Positions 1 through 7,708 are shown, counted from the stretch's first letter. The stretch: 35,183 nucleotides of DNA from SIG223 sp964442785 (GCA_964442785.1 CAYTZW010000012.1:1-35183), one strand, 5' to 3'. Translations and numbers: made by a program. The notes: generated from the sequence alone by a model not told the origin.

Positions 1-1127
1 TTCTTCGCACCAAGTTTAATTTCAAAAGCACACCAATCACCATTTTCAAGTTCTACTACAGCATCGATTTCATTGCTTTTATAATCTTGATAATGAAATA
101 ACTTTGCTCCAAAAGATTGCACATAAATAGCTAAATCACGCACTACAAGTCCTTCAAATAAAAAACCAAAAGTGTTTAAATCACCAAGCAATTTTTCGGG
201 TGTAATATTTAATAGAGCAGCAGCCATCGCTGGATCAGAAAAATGTCTTTTTTTAGATTGTTTTACTCGAAGTGATGAGCGAAGATTAGGAGAAAATGGT
301 GGTTGATTATTAAAAATAAATAATCGATTCAATGCTTCAAGATATTTCGCAATCGTATTTCTACTCATTGATTCACTATCGTGTGCAGAAATATCTTTTA
401 ATAAAGATAAGTCTGATACGGTCGTAGATTCATTTCTGGCAAGTGATTTTAGAAGCAACGCTGTTTTATGCTTGTCGTATTCTATGTCATCATCTAGATT
501 ATTCAAATCTTCACTTATCAAATTATCCATATAAGCTCTCGACATTAAATGAACCTTTTTATCATCAACAGAAACATTTTCAGGCCAACCACCACGAACA
601 ATATATATTGCCAATTTTTCAAGCGAAATTTCATCAAACATTTGTGTAGTCAATTTATTATCACAAAGTTCTTTAAGACTAACTTTTCCAGATGAATCCC
701 CTGATTCATATAATGACATCGTATTCATTCGCAATCTTACAATTCTACCTGAACCTGTGTGCATAATCCCCTTTTTCTTTGGAGTCGATGAACCAGTTAA
801 AATAATTTGTCCTTTCTTATGGCGTTTATCTACTTCAGCACGAGTAGCGTCCCAAATAGCAGGTACTTCTTGCCACTCATCAATCATACGAGGTGTTTCT
901 CCTTGTAAAATCAAAGAAGGATTTAACTCTGCAAGTTGCCTGTTTGAAAAGTTATTAGTAGGATCTCCAACTAAAAACTCGCTATTAGAATGAAAAGCAG
1001 ATGTCCAAGTTTTACCGCACCATTTAGGTCCTTCAATACAAATTGCACCGCTAATTTCCAAATATGTTTCAATCGTAGTATCTATAATCCTTCTTTTGTA
1101 TTCGCTTTTATTCATTATTATACTCAT
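1..1127 (-). CDS. AAA-family ATP-binding protein with DUF4143 (C-terminus cut by window edge)
   Basis: The reading frame is open to the left edge, so the last part of the protein is missing; about 375 codons are visible. The start is the ATG at 1127, preceded by AAGGTGG seven bases upstream. The N-terminal AAA_14-type domain has the Walker A variant GPKWCGKT and a Walker B-like LIDE-type stretch (RMIDEWQEVP). The C-terminal half is DUF4143, with a nuclease-fold-like pattern near the visible end (EIDAVVELE, then FEIKLG). Proteins of this family are common accessory ATPases in bacteria and their cellular job is not established. The promoter (TTGCAA-N17-TATGAT) sits within a set of 23-bp tandem repeats, which suggests tight transcriptional control. 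Family assignment is firm; function is unknown. Confidence 0.9.
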   Translation of the reverse strand, partial: MSIIMNKSEYKRRIIDTTIETYLEISGAICIEGPKWCGKTWTSAFHSNSEFLVGDPTNNFSNRQLAELNPSLILQGETPRMIDEWQEVPAIWDATRAEVDKRHKKGQIILTGSSTPKKKGIMHTGSGRIVRLRMNTMSLYESGDSSGKVSLKELCDNKLTTQMFDEISLEKLAIYIVRGGWPENVSVDDKKVHLMSRAYMDNLISEDLNNLDDDIEYDKHKTALLLKSLARNESTTVSDLSLLKDISAHDSESMSRNTIAKYLEALNRLFIFNNQPPFSPNLRSSLRVKQSKKRHFSDPAMAAALLNITPEKLLGDLNTFGFLFEGLVVRDLAIYVQSFGAKLFHYQDYKSNEIDAVVELENGDWCAFEIKLGAK

Positions 1128-1153
1128 AGTTTAGACCACCTTACTTTTTTATT

Positions 1154-1182
1154 ATCATACCAAACTGAGCAACTTTTTGCAA
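1154..1182 (-). promoter_or_regulatory. Promoter of the DUF4143 ATPase gene
   Basis: On the minus strand TTGCAA (1177-1182) is followed after exactly 17 bases by TATGAT (1154-1159), 26 bases upstream of the start codon. The spacer contains one copy of the TGAGCAA repeat, so a protein bound there would compete with RNA polymerase. Confidence 0.6.
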
Positions 1183-1241
1183 TATAAGTGAGCAATATTT
1201 TAAAATTTAAGTGAGCAATATTTTGCGTTTTTAATGAGCGT
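1166..1241. repeat. Four tandem 23-bp iteron-like repeats over a promoter
   Basis: The motif TGAGCAA occurs at 1166, 1189 and 1212, and a divergent copy TGAGCGT at 1235; every step is exactly 23 bp, about two helical turns. Each motif is followed by a T-rich tract. The first copy lies between the -10 and -35 boxes of the leftward ATPase gene and the others lie just upstream. The spacing looks like a multi-copy binding site for a regulator that covers one face of the DNA. The binding protein is not identified. Confidence 0.65.
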
Positions 1242-1274
1242 TTTTTTGCTACTTTTTTCACTATCAATCTATAT

Positions 1275-1300
1275 AAAAAAAGAATCGAAATTTCGATTCC
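1275..1300 (-). terminator. Rho-independent terminator after the HEPN gene
   Basis: GAATCGAAATTTCGATTC (1282-1299) is a perfect 18-bp palindrome. On the minus strand it is followed by seven T residues, as expected for a terminator of the leftward gene ending at 1367. Confidence 0.75.
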
Positions 1301-1366
1301 TTGGTATAAAAGTTTTATAATAAATTTTATGGTTTAAAATTGATTTCTTTTACCTAATTAATAAAA

Positions 1367-1990
1367 CTAACGTCTTATATTATTATTGATGTTTTGTTCT
1401 CTTTCTCCACGTGCTAATTTAGATAAAACGTGCATATTTGTTGATAAATCGATTAATCTAATCAAATCTTTATCTGATAACACAAATTGACTATTAGCGT
1501 ACCTTAAAGAAGGAACATTTACTTTTGATAATAGTTGCTCAAAATATTCTAAATTTAACATTTCTTGACTTAATTGTTTTGGAAAATTATATTCACCGTC
1601 ATATTTACCATTAGTTAGAAAAGAAGAATTGAATTTTGAAGAAAAAGGATTAGAAGTAGTTGGTTTTGGAGTTTCTTTCTTTTTGAATTTTTCATAATCT
1701 ATATCAAACATTTTTAATAATATCTTTTTTCCTTCATTATCTAATAGTTTATATAATTCAAGTAAGTTATGACTTAACTTTTTCATTTCTTGCCAAGTTC
1801 CACCTTTCCAAACAATTAAAGCTTTAAAATATTGTTCGATAATAGTTCCACACATATGTGCTTTGGCTTTTTTCTTTGCTATTGGAGAGTTTAATAATTC
1901 TACTAAATCAATATTTTCAATGCAGTCTTCATATAATTGGTCTGCTATTTCCATTTGTTCTTGAATTTCTTTTAATGTCATTTCGTTCAT
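1367..1990 (-). CDS. HEPN-like domain protein
   Basis: A protein of 207 aa. I place the start at the ATG at 1990 because GAGG lies nine bases upstream of it; an in-frame GTG at 2005 would add five residues but has no ribosome site. The segment AHMCGTIIEQYFKALIVWKG followed by SHNLLELYKLL matches the usual helical core of HEPN proteins: an AA..xEqxxKAL-type helix, then a conserved H in a helix leading into an LL-rich segment. The catalytic R-x4-6-H motif of ribonuclease HEPNs is not clearly present, so this may be a non-catalytic or RNA-binding version. No MNT nucleotidyltransferase partner is adjacent. A perfect palindromic terminator follows. Function unknown. Confidence 0.6.
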   Translation of the reverse strand: MNEMTLKEIQEQMEIADQLYEDCIENIDLVELLNSPIAKKKAKAHMCGTIIEQYFKALIVWKGGTWQEMKKLSHNLLELYKLLDNEGKKILLKMFDIDYEKFKKKETPKPTTSNPFSSKFNSSFLTNGKYDGEYNFPKQLSQEMLNLEYFEQLLSKVNVPSLRYANSQFVLSDKDLIRLIDLSTNMHVLSKLARGEREQNINNNIRR

Positions 1991-2197
1991 ATTGTTAATC
2001 CTCACATCTCAAATATATTTTATCAATGATGATAACAAAATAGTAGGTGTTGATAAAATAATGTTTAAAACTATTCACTAAAGTTGGTTTTAAAAGTTAA
2101 TGTGAAAATATAAATAAAAAAATCGTTGTAGATGAGGTAATTGTGTTCCTAGAAAGGTATTTGTTACATTACAAATAGGAAAATAACTCTTTTATGT

Positions 2198-2233
2198 AAA
2201 GAAAAAGGTTTGACACTTATTGTATCAAACCTT
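2198..2233 (-). terminator. Terminator of tRNA-Leu
   Basis: Arms AAGGTTTGA (2205-2213) and TCAAACCTT (2225-2233) form a nine-bp stem with an 11-base loop. On the minus strand the hairpin is followed by TTTTTC, placing it just downstream of the leftward tRNA-Leu. Confidence 0.7.
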
Positions 2234-2248
2234 AGATTTTAAAAAAAA

Positions 2249-2333
2249 TGGTGCTCCAAAGGGGACTTGAACCCCTATGGCTGTTAACCGGTGGATTTTG
2301 AGTCCACTGCGTCTACCATTCCGCCATTGGAGC
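2249..2333 (-). tRNA. tRNA-Leu (anticodon CAA)
   Basis: On the minus strand the gene begins GCTCCAA and ends TTGGAGC-A-CCA, giving a seven-bp acceptor stem with the CCA encoded in the DNA. The anticodon arm is GTGGA / CTCAAAA / TCCAC, so the anticodon is CAA, reading UUG. The T arm carries GGTTCAAGTCC. A long variable arm (GGTTAACAGCC region) marks a class II tRNA, as expected for leucine. Length 85 nt with CCA. Confidence 0.97.
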
Positions 2334-2342
2334 ATTGCAAAA

Positions 2343-2371
2343 ATTATACCATTTAATTTTACTTATTTCAA
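2343..2371 (-). promoter_or_regulatory. Promoter of tRNA-Leu
   Basis: Minus-strand TTGAAA (2366-2371), 17-base spacer, TATAAT (2343-2348), with TGG before the -10 box giving an extended -10. The -10 ends ten bases before the tRNA 5' end. The promoter overlaps the last codons of the upstream leftward gene. Confidence 0.75.
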
Positions 2372-2881
2372 TACTTTGTAAGTTTTAGTTTTGTTTTCCA
2401 CTTCGGCTCCTGTAATATCAGCAACTCTTAATACAGTGGTATTGGATAATGATACAGGGTACTCTCCTGTGGTAGTAACAAGTATCCATTCATTATCTTT
2501 TTTAACAAATTTATTAATATCTTTAGTTTCTGCAATTAAATTTGATAAATATATCATTTTTTCAGCTCTTAGAATAACGGTTCTACCTATGGTTCTTGTA
2601 AGTATCATTAATATTATACTAGGTATAAGGTCAATAAAAATAGCCCAATTACTTTCATATACATCTTTTTTTAAAATCATAATCGTTATTTTTAATCCAA
2701 TGATTGCAAAAGCACTTAAATAAGAAATCCAATAGGTTATCGGATCAGTTATTTCTTTTCTCATTCCGTATTTTTTAGCGTGATTTTTAGCGGTATACAT
2801 TCTTAAAAAAGTAATCACTAAAAATGATAAAATGGCAAAAAGGGAAATACACCATAATATGATGCTTAAAACTTTTGGCAT
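2363..2881 (-). CDS. Small membrane protein, unknown family
   Basis: A protein of 172 aa with GGAGGG seven bases before its ATG. Three hydrophobic segments can be seen, around residues 5-27, 52-70 and 80-97. A soluble C-terminal part of about 70 residues carries a short beta-rich stretch (EWILVTTTGEYPVSLSNTT) and a basic tail. I do not recognise a family. It is the last gene of a leftward cluster with a ZIP transporter and zinc-ribbon membrane proteins, but nothing in the sequence links it to them beyond position and strand. Confidence 0.75.
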   Translation of the reverse strand: MPKVLSIILWCISLFAILSFLVITFLRMYTAKNHAKKYGMRKEITDPITYWISYLSAFAIIGLKITIMILKKDVYESNWAIFIDLIPSIILMILTRTIGRTVILRAEKMIYLSNLIAETKDINKFVKKDNEWILVTTTGEYPVSLSNTTVLRVADITGAEVENKTKTYKVLK

Positions 2882-2954
2882 ATTAATCCCTCCCTTACTT
2901 CTTGATATTATATCACTCTATAATTTTTAAATCCATTAAAAAAGTCTTAATTAT

Positions 2955-3752
2955 TTATCCTAAGGCAACATCTAAAATCATCATTGTTATAAAACCTAGT
3001 ATTATACCTATACTTGCGTTATTTTTGCTATTTTTGATAGATTCTGGGATTAATTCAGCACTGACCACTCCAATCATTGCTCCTGCTGAAAAGGAAAGCA
3101 TAAAAGGTAAAATTGATTTTACATATAAAGCACTTATTGCACCAATAATGGCAGCAATAGGTTCTACTATACCACTTGCTTGACCATAAAAGAAGGCTTT
3201 TTTGCGACTATATCCTTCTCTCCTTAAAGGAAGCGAAACCGCAGCTCCTTCAGGAAAGTTTTGTAAAGCTATTCCTAAAGCCAACAATAGAGTAGACATT
3301 ATTCCTGCTCCTACATTATTAGTTAAACTACCAAAAGCGACACCTACCGCTAAACCTTCAGGTATATTGTGAAGGGTTACTGCAGTTACCAGTAAAATAG
3401 ACCTTTTAAAAGAATTGGATTTTTCAAGGTTCTTTTTTTTAGTCATCATTTTATCTAAAAAGATATCGGCGATAATAACAAAAATTCCCCCTACTAAAAA
3501 TCCTAAAGCAGGAAATAACCATTCAATATAGCCTAATTCTTGGCTCAGTTCGATAGAAGGAGATAATAAAGACCAAAAGGAAGCCGCTATCATAACTCCA
3601 GCAGAAAAACCTAATAAGGTATCTAAAACTTTTTGATTTATATTCTTAAAGAAACAAACTACTAAAGCCCCTAAAGCAGTAAATCCCCAAGTTACCAAAG
3701 TTGCTAGTAATGCTTGTAAAACAGGGCTTGTATTTAAAAACCATTCATACAT
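2955..3752 (-). CDS. ZIP-family divalent metal transporter
   Basis: An integral membrane protein of 265 aa that should carry Zn(2+) or related divalent cations into the cytoplasm. The two signature helices are plain: HNIPEGLAVGVAFG, and later ALQNFPEGAAVSLPL, containing the H/N-x-P-E-G motifs that form the binuclear metal site. Hydrophobic segments support about eight membrane helices. The length fits bacterial ZupT/GufA-like members. I choose the ATG at 3752 because GAGGTG lies before it; the longer in-frame start at 3767 lies inside the hairpin. The ribosome site forms the 3' arm of a hairpin followed by seven Ts, so expression is probably controlled in the leader. Substrate among Zn, Fe and Mn cannot be read from the sequence. 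Confidence 0.93.
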   Translation of the reverse strand: MYEWFLNTSPVLQALLATLVTWGFTALGALVVCFFKNINQKVLDTLLGFSAGVMIAASFWSLLSPSIELSQELGYIEWLFPALGFLVGGIFVIIADIFLDKMMTKKKNLEKSNSFKRSILLVTAVTLHNIPEGLAVGVAFGSLTNNVGAGIMSTLLLALGIALQNFPEGAAVSLPLRREGYSRKKAFFYGQASGIVEPIAAIIGAISALYVKSILPFMLSFSAGAMIGVVSAELIPESIKNSKNNASIGIILGFITMMILDVALG

Positions 3753-3782
3753 AAAAAAACACCTCATATTAACTTATGAGGT
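3753..3782 (-). promoter_or_regulatory. Hairpin that can act as terminator and hide the ZIP ribosome site
   Basis: Perfect eight-bp arms TATGAGGT (3775-3782) and ACCTCATA (3761-3768) with a six-base loop. On the minus strand the second arm contains the GAGGT of the ZIP ribosome site; then comes G, seven Ts and the ATG. The element fits an intrinsic terminator for the upstream gene that also blocks translation of the next one. No promoter is visible between the two genes. Confidence 0.6.
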
Positions 3783-3799
3783 ATTTTAATTTTGTGTCA

Positions 3800-4228
3800 T
3801 TATTTTTGCTTATTTTCTTCTTTTTTTCTGTCAAAATAATTCTTATATCCTACTTGTTTGTTATCTCCTTCGTCCCAACTTTTACCACCAGTTGCTAAAA
3901 GAGTAACTAAAAGTCCTGCTACTAAAATAAGAGCAATGATAGGAAGAACGATGTTATCAGGAATTATTATAGCTGATAATAAACAAGAAAAAGCAACAAC
4001 TTCTAAAGCAACTCCTACCCATATTTTCATTTTCTTTAAAGGAATAGGATTTTTTTCTAAAACAGCTACTAAAATAAGTAAAGTTCCATATCCTCCTGCT
4101 AAAAGAACACCAAGCCAAGCTAGATTAAAGAAATCAAATGCTGGAACAAGTTCTGATAACAACCACAAAACAGCAGCCAAAGCTACAATTAAAATACTTA
4201 ATAATTTAACAAAAAATTTTTTACTCAT
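3800..4228 (-). CDS. Four-helix membrane protein, unknown family
   Basis: A protein of 142 aa with AAGGAGG seven bases before its ATG. Hydrophobic segments at roughly residues 6-27, 33-57, 69-88 and 92-113 suggest four membrane helices. They are followed by a charged cytoplasmic-looking tail rich in K, E and D (ending DRKKEENKQK). No domain is recognised. It lies 12 bases downstream of the 113-aa gene and is followed by the hairpin in front of the ZIP gene, so it is probably the last reading frame of the upstream transcript under repressing conditions. Confidence 0.75.
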   Translation of the reverse strand: MSKKFFVKLLSILIVALAAVLWLLSELVPAFDFFNLAWLGVLLAGGYGTLLILVAVLEKNPIPLKKMKIWVGVALEVVAFSCLLSAIIIPDNIVLPIIALILVAGLLVTLLATGGKSWDEGDNKQVGYKNYFDRKKEENKQK

Positions 4229-4240
4229 TTTATTTCCTCC

Positions 4241-4582
4241 TTATTTTCTTAAAATGATATTATGAGAAACAGGAACAATAACATCTTTTTCGGATATAAC
4301 TAAATCAGAACCATTTTTATATTCTCTAACAAATCCAGAAATCTTAATGTTTACATATTCAACATTTTCACTGGCAACAATAATGGTATATTTTCCTTGT
4401 TTAAGTCCTTCTTTTCCACATATATATTCATTATTTACATTTAAAATTAAATCATTTTTTTCTATTGTTAATTCTTTATTGTTTTCTTTTTTCTTTTTAG
4501 TGAAAAAACAGATAATTACTATCGCTAATACTATTGCTATTCCACAAAGAAAACCAACTATAAAATCTACAAAACTTTTCAT
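4241..4582 (-). CDS. Single-pass membrane protein, unknown function
   Basis: A protein of 113 aa; AGAGGTGA precedes the ATG. One hydrophobic helix at residues 5-28 (VDFIVGFLCGIAIVLAIVII) is followed by a lysine-rich stop-transfer stretch. A beta-rich soluble domain of about 80 residues follows, with an internal EGLKQGKYTIIVASENVEYV segment resembling small beta-sandwich domains. No family is recognised. It sits 16 bases after the zinc-ribbon membrane protein gene and 12 bases before the four-helix protein gene, in line with one transcript. Confidence 0.75.
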   Translation of the reverse strand: MKSFVDFIVGFLCGIAIVLAIVIICFFTKKKKENNKELTIEKNDLILNVNNEYICGKEGLKQGKYTIIVASENVEYVNIKISGFVREYKNGSDLVISEKDVIVPVSHNIILRK

Positions 4583-4598
4583 TTTCTAATCACCTCTT

Positions 4599-5693
4599 TT
4601 AATCAGAAACAATAAACCAAGAAACAACTAAGACGACAGCTATAATAAATAATACCAAGAAGAATACTTTCCAGAAAGAAACTGGAGAATCTCCTGAAAT
4701 TTTTCCATTTACGCCATTTACGTAAAAATTGTAAGTCTTATTTTTATATTTATGGTAGCCTACATATAAAGGAACTAAAACATATTTATAAGTAGGTTGG
4801 AAGTATTGAGTTTTAATGTTAAGATAACTAACAACATCATAATGATAGTTTTTTAAAATATTGTCATAAATGACTTCTTTCATTTCATTTTTAGCATCTT
4901 CCCAACATTGTTTTCCTTCTCGGGTATTTGAAGAAGCACTGTAGCCTCGTAGAAATTTAGAATCATAAGTTATTGCCTCATTAGTTTCAAAAGGTTCTAT
5001 TTCTTTTAATCTATATTGAGGTATTTTATTAGAAGCTCCTATTAGTAAATCATCGAAACTATCGAAATGTTTTCCACTTATGTGAAAATAACGAATTTCG
5101 GTTTCGGTATGTCTATCTTTTCCACTTCCTCTGGTAACGGTATGTCTTTCACCTAATCTTCCTTCGTATGAAGAAAAAGTTTGACAATCAAAAGTAAATA
5201 AAGGGTTATAAATTCCACTTATCTTTTCTGCACTTGCGATGCTAGCAAAGTCATTAGGTGCCATTTTCCTTTTTTTACTCCAATTTTTAGCAATTTCTAA
5301 AACTTGATTTTTCTCAATTTTAAAAGGAACAATACCTTGTGGTTTAATACCTGAAAGTTCAGAAGTTTTAACAATATTATTTGTGCCACAGAAAGGACAA
5401 GTAATCGCAATTTCTTGTTTAGAAATTAATTCTTTTGCCCCACAACTCTTACATTGATAAACATCGACATCTTTATCAACATTAGCTTCTTGTAACAATT
5501 CTTCAATATTATTTTCATTGACAGTAGAGTCAAAGTTAACTTCTTCTAAATTACCACAATATTCACATTTTAACTTTTGGTCTTTAGGAGAAAAAAACAT
5601 TTCTCCTCCACAAGATTTACACTTATGAGTGGTAGTTGTTAATTTCTTATCTTGGTAAAGTAATTCTTCTTTATTTTCCAACCTTTTCACCAC
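4599..5693 (-). CDS. TFIIB-type zinc-ribbon protein with C-terminal membrane anchor (YdjG-like)
   Basis: A protein of up to 364 aa. Two zinc ribbons open it: CKSCGG...CEYCG at about residues 25-47 and CKSCGA...CPFCG at about 80-101. A long mixed region follows, with a short segment rich in H, R and T (around RHTVTRGSGKDRHTETE). A single C-terminal hydrophobic helix (FFLVLFIIAVVLVVSWFIV) ends four residues before the stop, so the protein should be tail-anchored. The pairing with an SPFH/zinc-ribbon protein matches the YdjG-YdjI pair known next to PspA in Bacillus, where they serve membrane-stress defence. The frame opens at a GTG at 5693; a TTG at 5681 preceded by GGTGA is an equally good start. 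Both overlap the end of the upstream gene, implying translational coupling. Confidence 0.8.
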   Translation of the reverse strand: MVKRLENKEELLYQDKKLTTTTHKCKSCGGEMFFSPKDQKLKCEYCGNLEEVNFDSTVNENNIEELLQEANVDKDVDVYQCKSCGAKELISKQEIAITCPFCGTNNIVKTSELSGIKPQGIVPFKIEKNQVLEIAKNWSKKRKMAPNDFASIASAEKISGIYNPLFTFDCQTFSSYEGRLGERHTVTRGSGKDRHTETEIRYFHISGKHFDSFDDLLIGASNKIPQYRLKEIEPFETNEAITYDSKFLRGYSASSNTREGKQCWEDAKNEMKEVIYDNILKNYHYDVVSYLNIKTQYFQPTYKYVLVPLYVGYHKYKNKTYNFYVNGVNGKISGDSPVSFWKVFFLVLFIIAVVLVVSWFIVSD

Positions 5694-6666
5694 ATTCAGG
5701 GCAGAATTTAGTTCCTACTTTTAACTCCATTCCACATTTTGAACAAGTAGGTTTCAAATTAGTTCCACATTCAGGACAGAATTTGTTTCTTTTGCTAACT
5801 TCGGTTCCACATTCAGGACAATGATTTCCTTCATTTGTAGATTCATTCATTTTAGCACCAAACAGATTACCAAGTCCAACTCCCATTCCAAGTCCCATAC
5901 CTGCATTATTGTGTTTAGCAGCTTCTTTCATAGCTTCTATCGTTTCTACTTTGGTATAAACATCAAGGTTTTTCTTGATTGCACCATAACCACTACTTTT
6001 ATCTATCATTTTTTCAAGTTCTTCTGATAAAGAGAAACTTTCAAAAACAACTTTTGTTAATTTAAGTCCAATTTGATTGAAATCAACAGATAATTTATTA
6101 GTCATCATTTCTGATAGTTCATCTAAATTAGCAGCCATATCAATTACGGAAATTTTGCTTTCTCCAATCGTATCGGTAATACCTCTAACTACAATACTTC
6201 TTAAATAGTCCTCAATACTTGAAGTATCATATCTTGAAGTTGTTCCGGTAATTGTTTTTAAGAAAGTGTAAGCATCATCAACTTGGAAAGAATAAACACC
6301 AAAGCCTCTAACTCTAACGGTTCCATATTCAGAATCTCTTATAATAATTGGATTAGAAGTTCCCCATTTTAAATTAGTAAATTGTTTTGTATTTACAAAA
6401 TAAATATCTGCTTTAAATGGTGTTTCAAATCCATATTTCCAAGACATAAGTTTGGTTAAAATTGGCATATTATCAGTATCTAATTTATAAAAACCTGGTA
6501 AAAATACATCAGCTAATTTTCCTTTGTACAAGAAAATTGCTACTTGTCCTTCTCTAACTGTTAATGCTGAACCCTTATTAACTTGATCTTTTTTCTCAAA
6601 AGGATATTTATAAAGAATCAAATCATTCGAGTTACTTTCCCATTCAATATTTTTTAATAATCCCAT
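5671..6666 (-). CDS. SPFH-domain protein with two C-terminal double zinc ribbons (YdjI-like)
   Basis: A protein of 331 aa. The start is the ATG at 6666, with AGAGGTGG five bases upstream; an in-frame GTG at 6675 lies inside that ribosome site. An N-terminal virion-core-like/SPFH domain covers about residues 20-220 and shows features such as VREGQVAIFLYKGKLADVF. A helical, glycine-rich linker follows (GMGLGMGVGLGNLFG). The C-terminus has four CxxC half-ribbons: CPECGTEV, CPECGTNL, CSKCGMEL and CPECGEKV. In Bacillus the YdjI family works with PspA and YdjG/H at the stressed membrane; no PspA gene is visible here. The promoter has a perfect TTGACA box and a strong inverted repeat over the -10. 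Confidence 0.85.
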   Translation of the reverse strand: MGLLKNIEWESNSNDLILYKYPFEKKDQVNKGSALTVREGQVAIFLYKGKLADVFLPGFYKLDTDNMPILTKLMSWKYGFETPFKADIYFVNTKQFTNLKWGTSNPIIIRDSEYGTVRVRGFGVYSFQVDDAYTFLKTITGTTSRYDTSSIEDYLRSIVVRGITDTIGESKISVIDMAANLDELSEMMTNKLSVDFNQIGLKLTKVVFESFSLSEELEKMIDKSSGYGAIKKNLDVYTKVETIEAMKEAAKHNNAGMGLGMGVGLGNLFGAKMNESTNEGNHCPECGTEVSKRNKFCPECGTNLKPTCSKCGMELKVGTKFCPECGEKVGK

Positions 6667-6685
6667 ATAATCCACCTCTTTTTAT

Positions 6686-6714
6686 AGAATAATTCTTAAT
6701 TATTCTCTTGTCAA
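6686..6714 (-). promoter_or_regulatory. Promoter of the SPFH operon with overlapping palindrome
   Basis: Minus-strand TTGACA (6709-6714), 17-base spacer, TATTCT (6686-6691). A perfect nine-bp inverted repeat, AGAATAATT (6686-6694) and AATTATTCT (6698-6706) with three bases between, covers the -10 box and most of the spacer. It is a likely operator. Confidence 0.65.
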
Positions 6715-6788
6715 TATTTCAACTTTTAATTATCTCTTTGAACTTATTGAATTAAAGTTAATATTTGATATTTTATTTAGTAAAATAA

Positions 6789-6797
6789 TGGTATAAT
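6789..6797 (+). promoter_or_regulatory. Extended -10 promoter of the PHP gene
   Basis: TGG directly precedes TATAAT (6792-6797), 24 bases before the start codon. No good -35 is seen at 16-18 bases upstream, so the extended -10 probably carries the promoter. Confidence 0.5.
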
Positions 6798-6820
6798 TTG
6801 TTTAAAACAGGAGGCCTTTT

Positions 6821-7708
6821 ATGAAGAAAATAATTGATTTACATATCCATACTAATTGTTCAGACGGAAATTTCTCTCCTTTGGAAATAATAAATATGGC
6901 AAAAGAAAAAAAGGTATCTATAATGGCAATCGCTGACCACGATACTATTAAGGCTTATTCTAAGGAACTTTTTTTGGCTGCTAGTAAAAATAATATCAAA
7001 GTTATCAAGGCTGTTGAAATATCTACTAAGTTCAAAGGATATGGAGTTCATATTCTTGGCTATAATGTTGATTTTGAAAACCAAAAATTTTTACAAATGA
7101 TAAACAATTTAGAAAATGCACGACTTAATTATTTACTTGAAGTTACCAAAAAATTAAATGAATTTGGCTTAATTGTTAATATAGATGAATTAAAAAAACT
7201 TTCTTCAGTAACTAAAGCCCATATTGCTAAAGATGTTGTGAGTAATCAAAAAAATAAAAAGGTCTTAATAAACTTTTTTTCTAAAATTCCTTCTGTTGCG
7301 GAATTTATTGAAAATATTATGAATGAAAATTGTCCTTGTTATGTCGAAAAGTTTTCCATTAAACCTAAAGAAGTGAGTAATATTATAAAGGAAGCAGGAG
7401 GTAAAGTTGTTATTGCTCACCCCGTTGCTTATGAATATGAAAACAATTTTAGTTTAAAAGATATTGAAGACTTAATAAAGGAAATTAATCCTTGGGGAAT
7501 TGAGAGTTATTATCTATATGTTGATAGAAATGGAAATGTTATAAATGAAGTTGTAAAATGGAAAAAGATTGCTAAAAAATATAATTTGGTAAATACTATG
7601 GGCTCTGATTTTCATAATTTTAGTTTAAAAAATGCGGATATAGGTTTAACAAATACGGATTTTGTTTTAAGTGAAAAAGAAATAAAGATTATTGAGGATT
7701 TATTATGA
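6821..7708 (+). CDS. PHP-domain phosphoesterase (TrpH/YciV-like)
   Basis: A protein of 295 aa with AGGAGG before the ATG. The PHP metal-binding motifs are all present: DLHIHTNCSDG at the N-terminus, ADHDT near residue 43, a mid-chain acidic/His site, VIAHPV near residue 200, and GSDFH near residue 265. These coordinate the three-metal centre. Homologues (TrpH/YciV, RNase AM) hydrolyse 3',5'-nucleoside bisphosphates or trim RNA 5' ends, and the length of about 290 residues fits. The stop codon overlaps the start of a radical SAM gene (ATGA), so the two are translationally coupled and perhaps share a pathway, though no such pathway is known to me. Confidence 0.88.
   Translation: MKKIIDLHIHTNCSDGNFSPLEIINMAKEKKVSIMAIADHDTIKAYSKELFLAASKNNIKVIKAVEISTKFKGYGVHILGYNVDFENQKFLQMINNLENARLNYLLEVTKKLNEFGLIVNIDELKKLSSVTKAHIAKDVVSNQKNKKVLINFFSKIPSVAEFIENIMNENCPCYVEKFSIKPKEVSNIIKEAGGKVVIAHPVAYEYENNFSLKDIEDLIKEINPWGIESYYLYVDRNGNVINEVVKWKKIAKKYNLVNTMGSDFHNFSLKNADIGLTNTDFVLSEKEIKIIEDLL

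Noticed and set aside
443..1187. Three short plus-strand frames at the left end
   Set aside because: They lie antisense to the DUF4143 ATPase, which has recognisable motifs and a ribosome site.
3858..4589. Plus-strand frames opposite the small membrane protein genes
   Set aside because: The minus-strand frames have strong ribosome sites and membrane-helix patterns; the plus-strand ones have neither.
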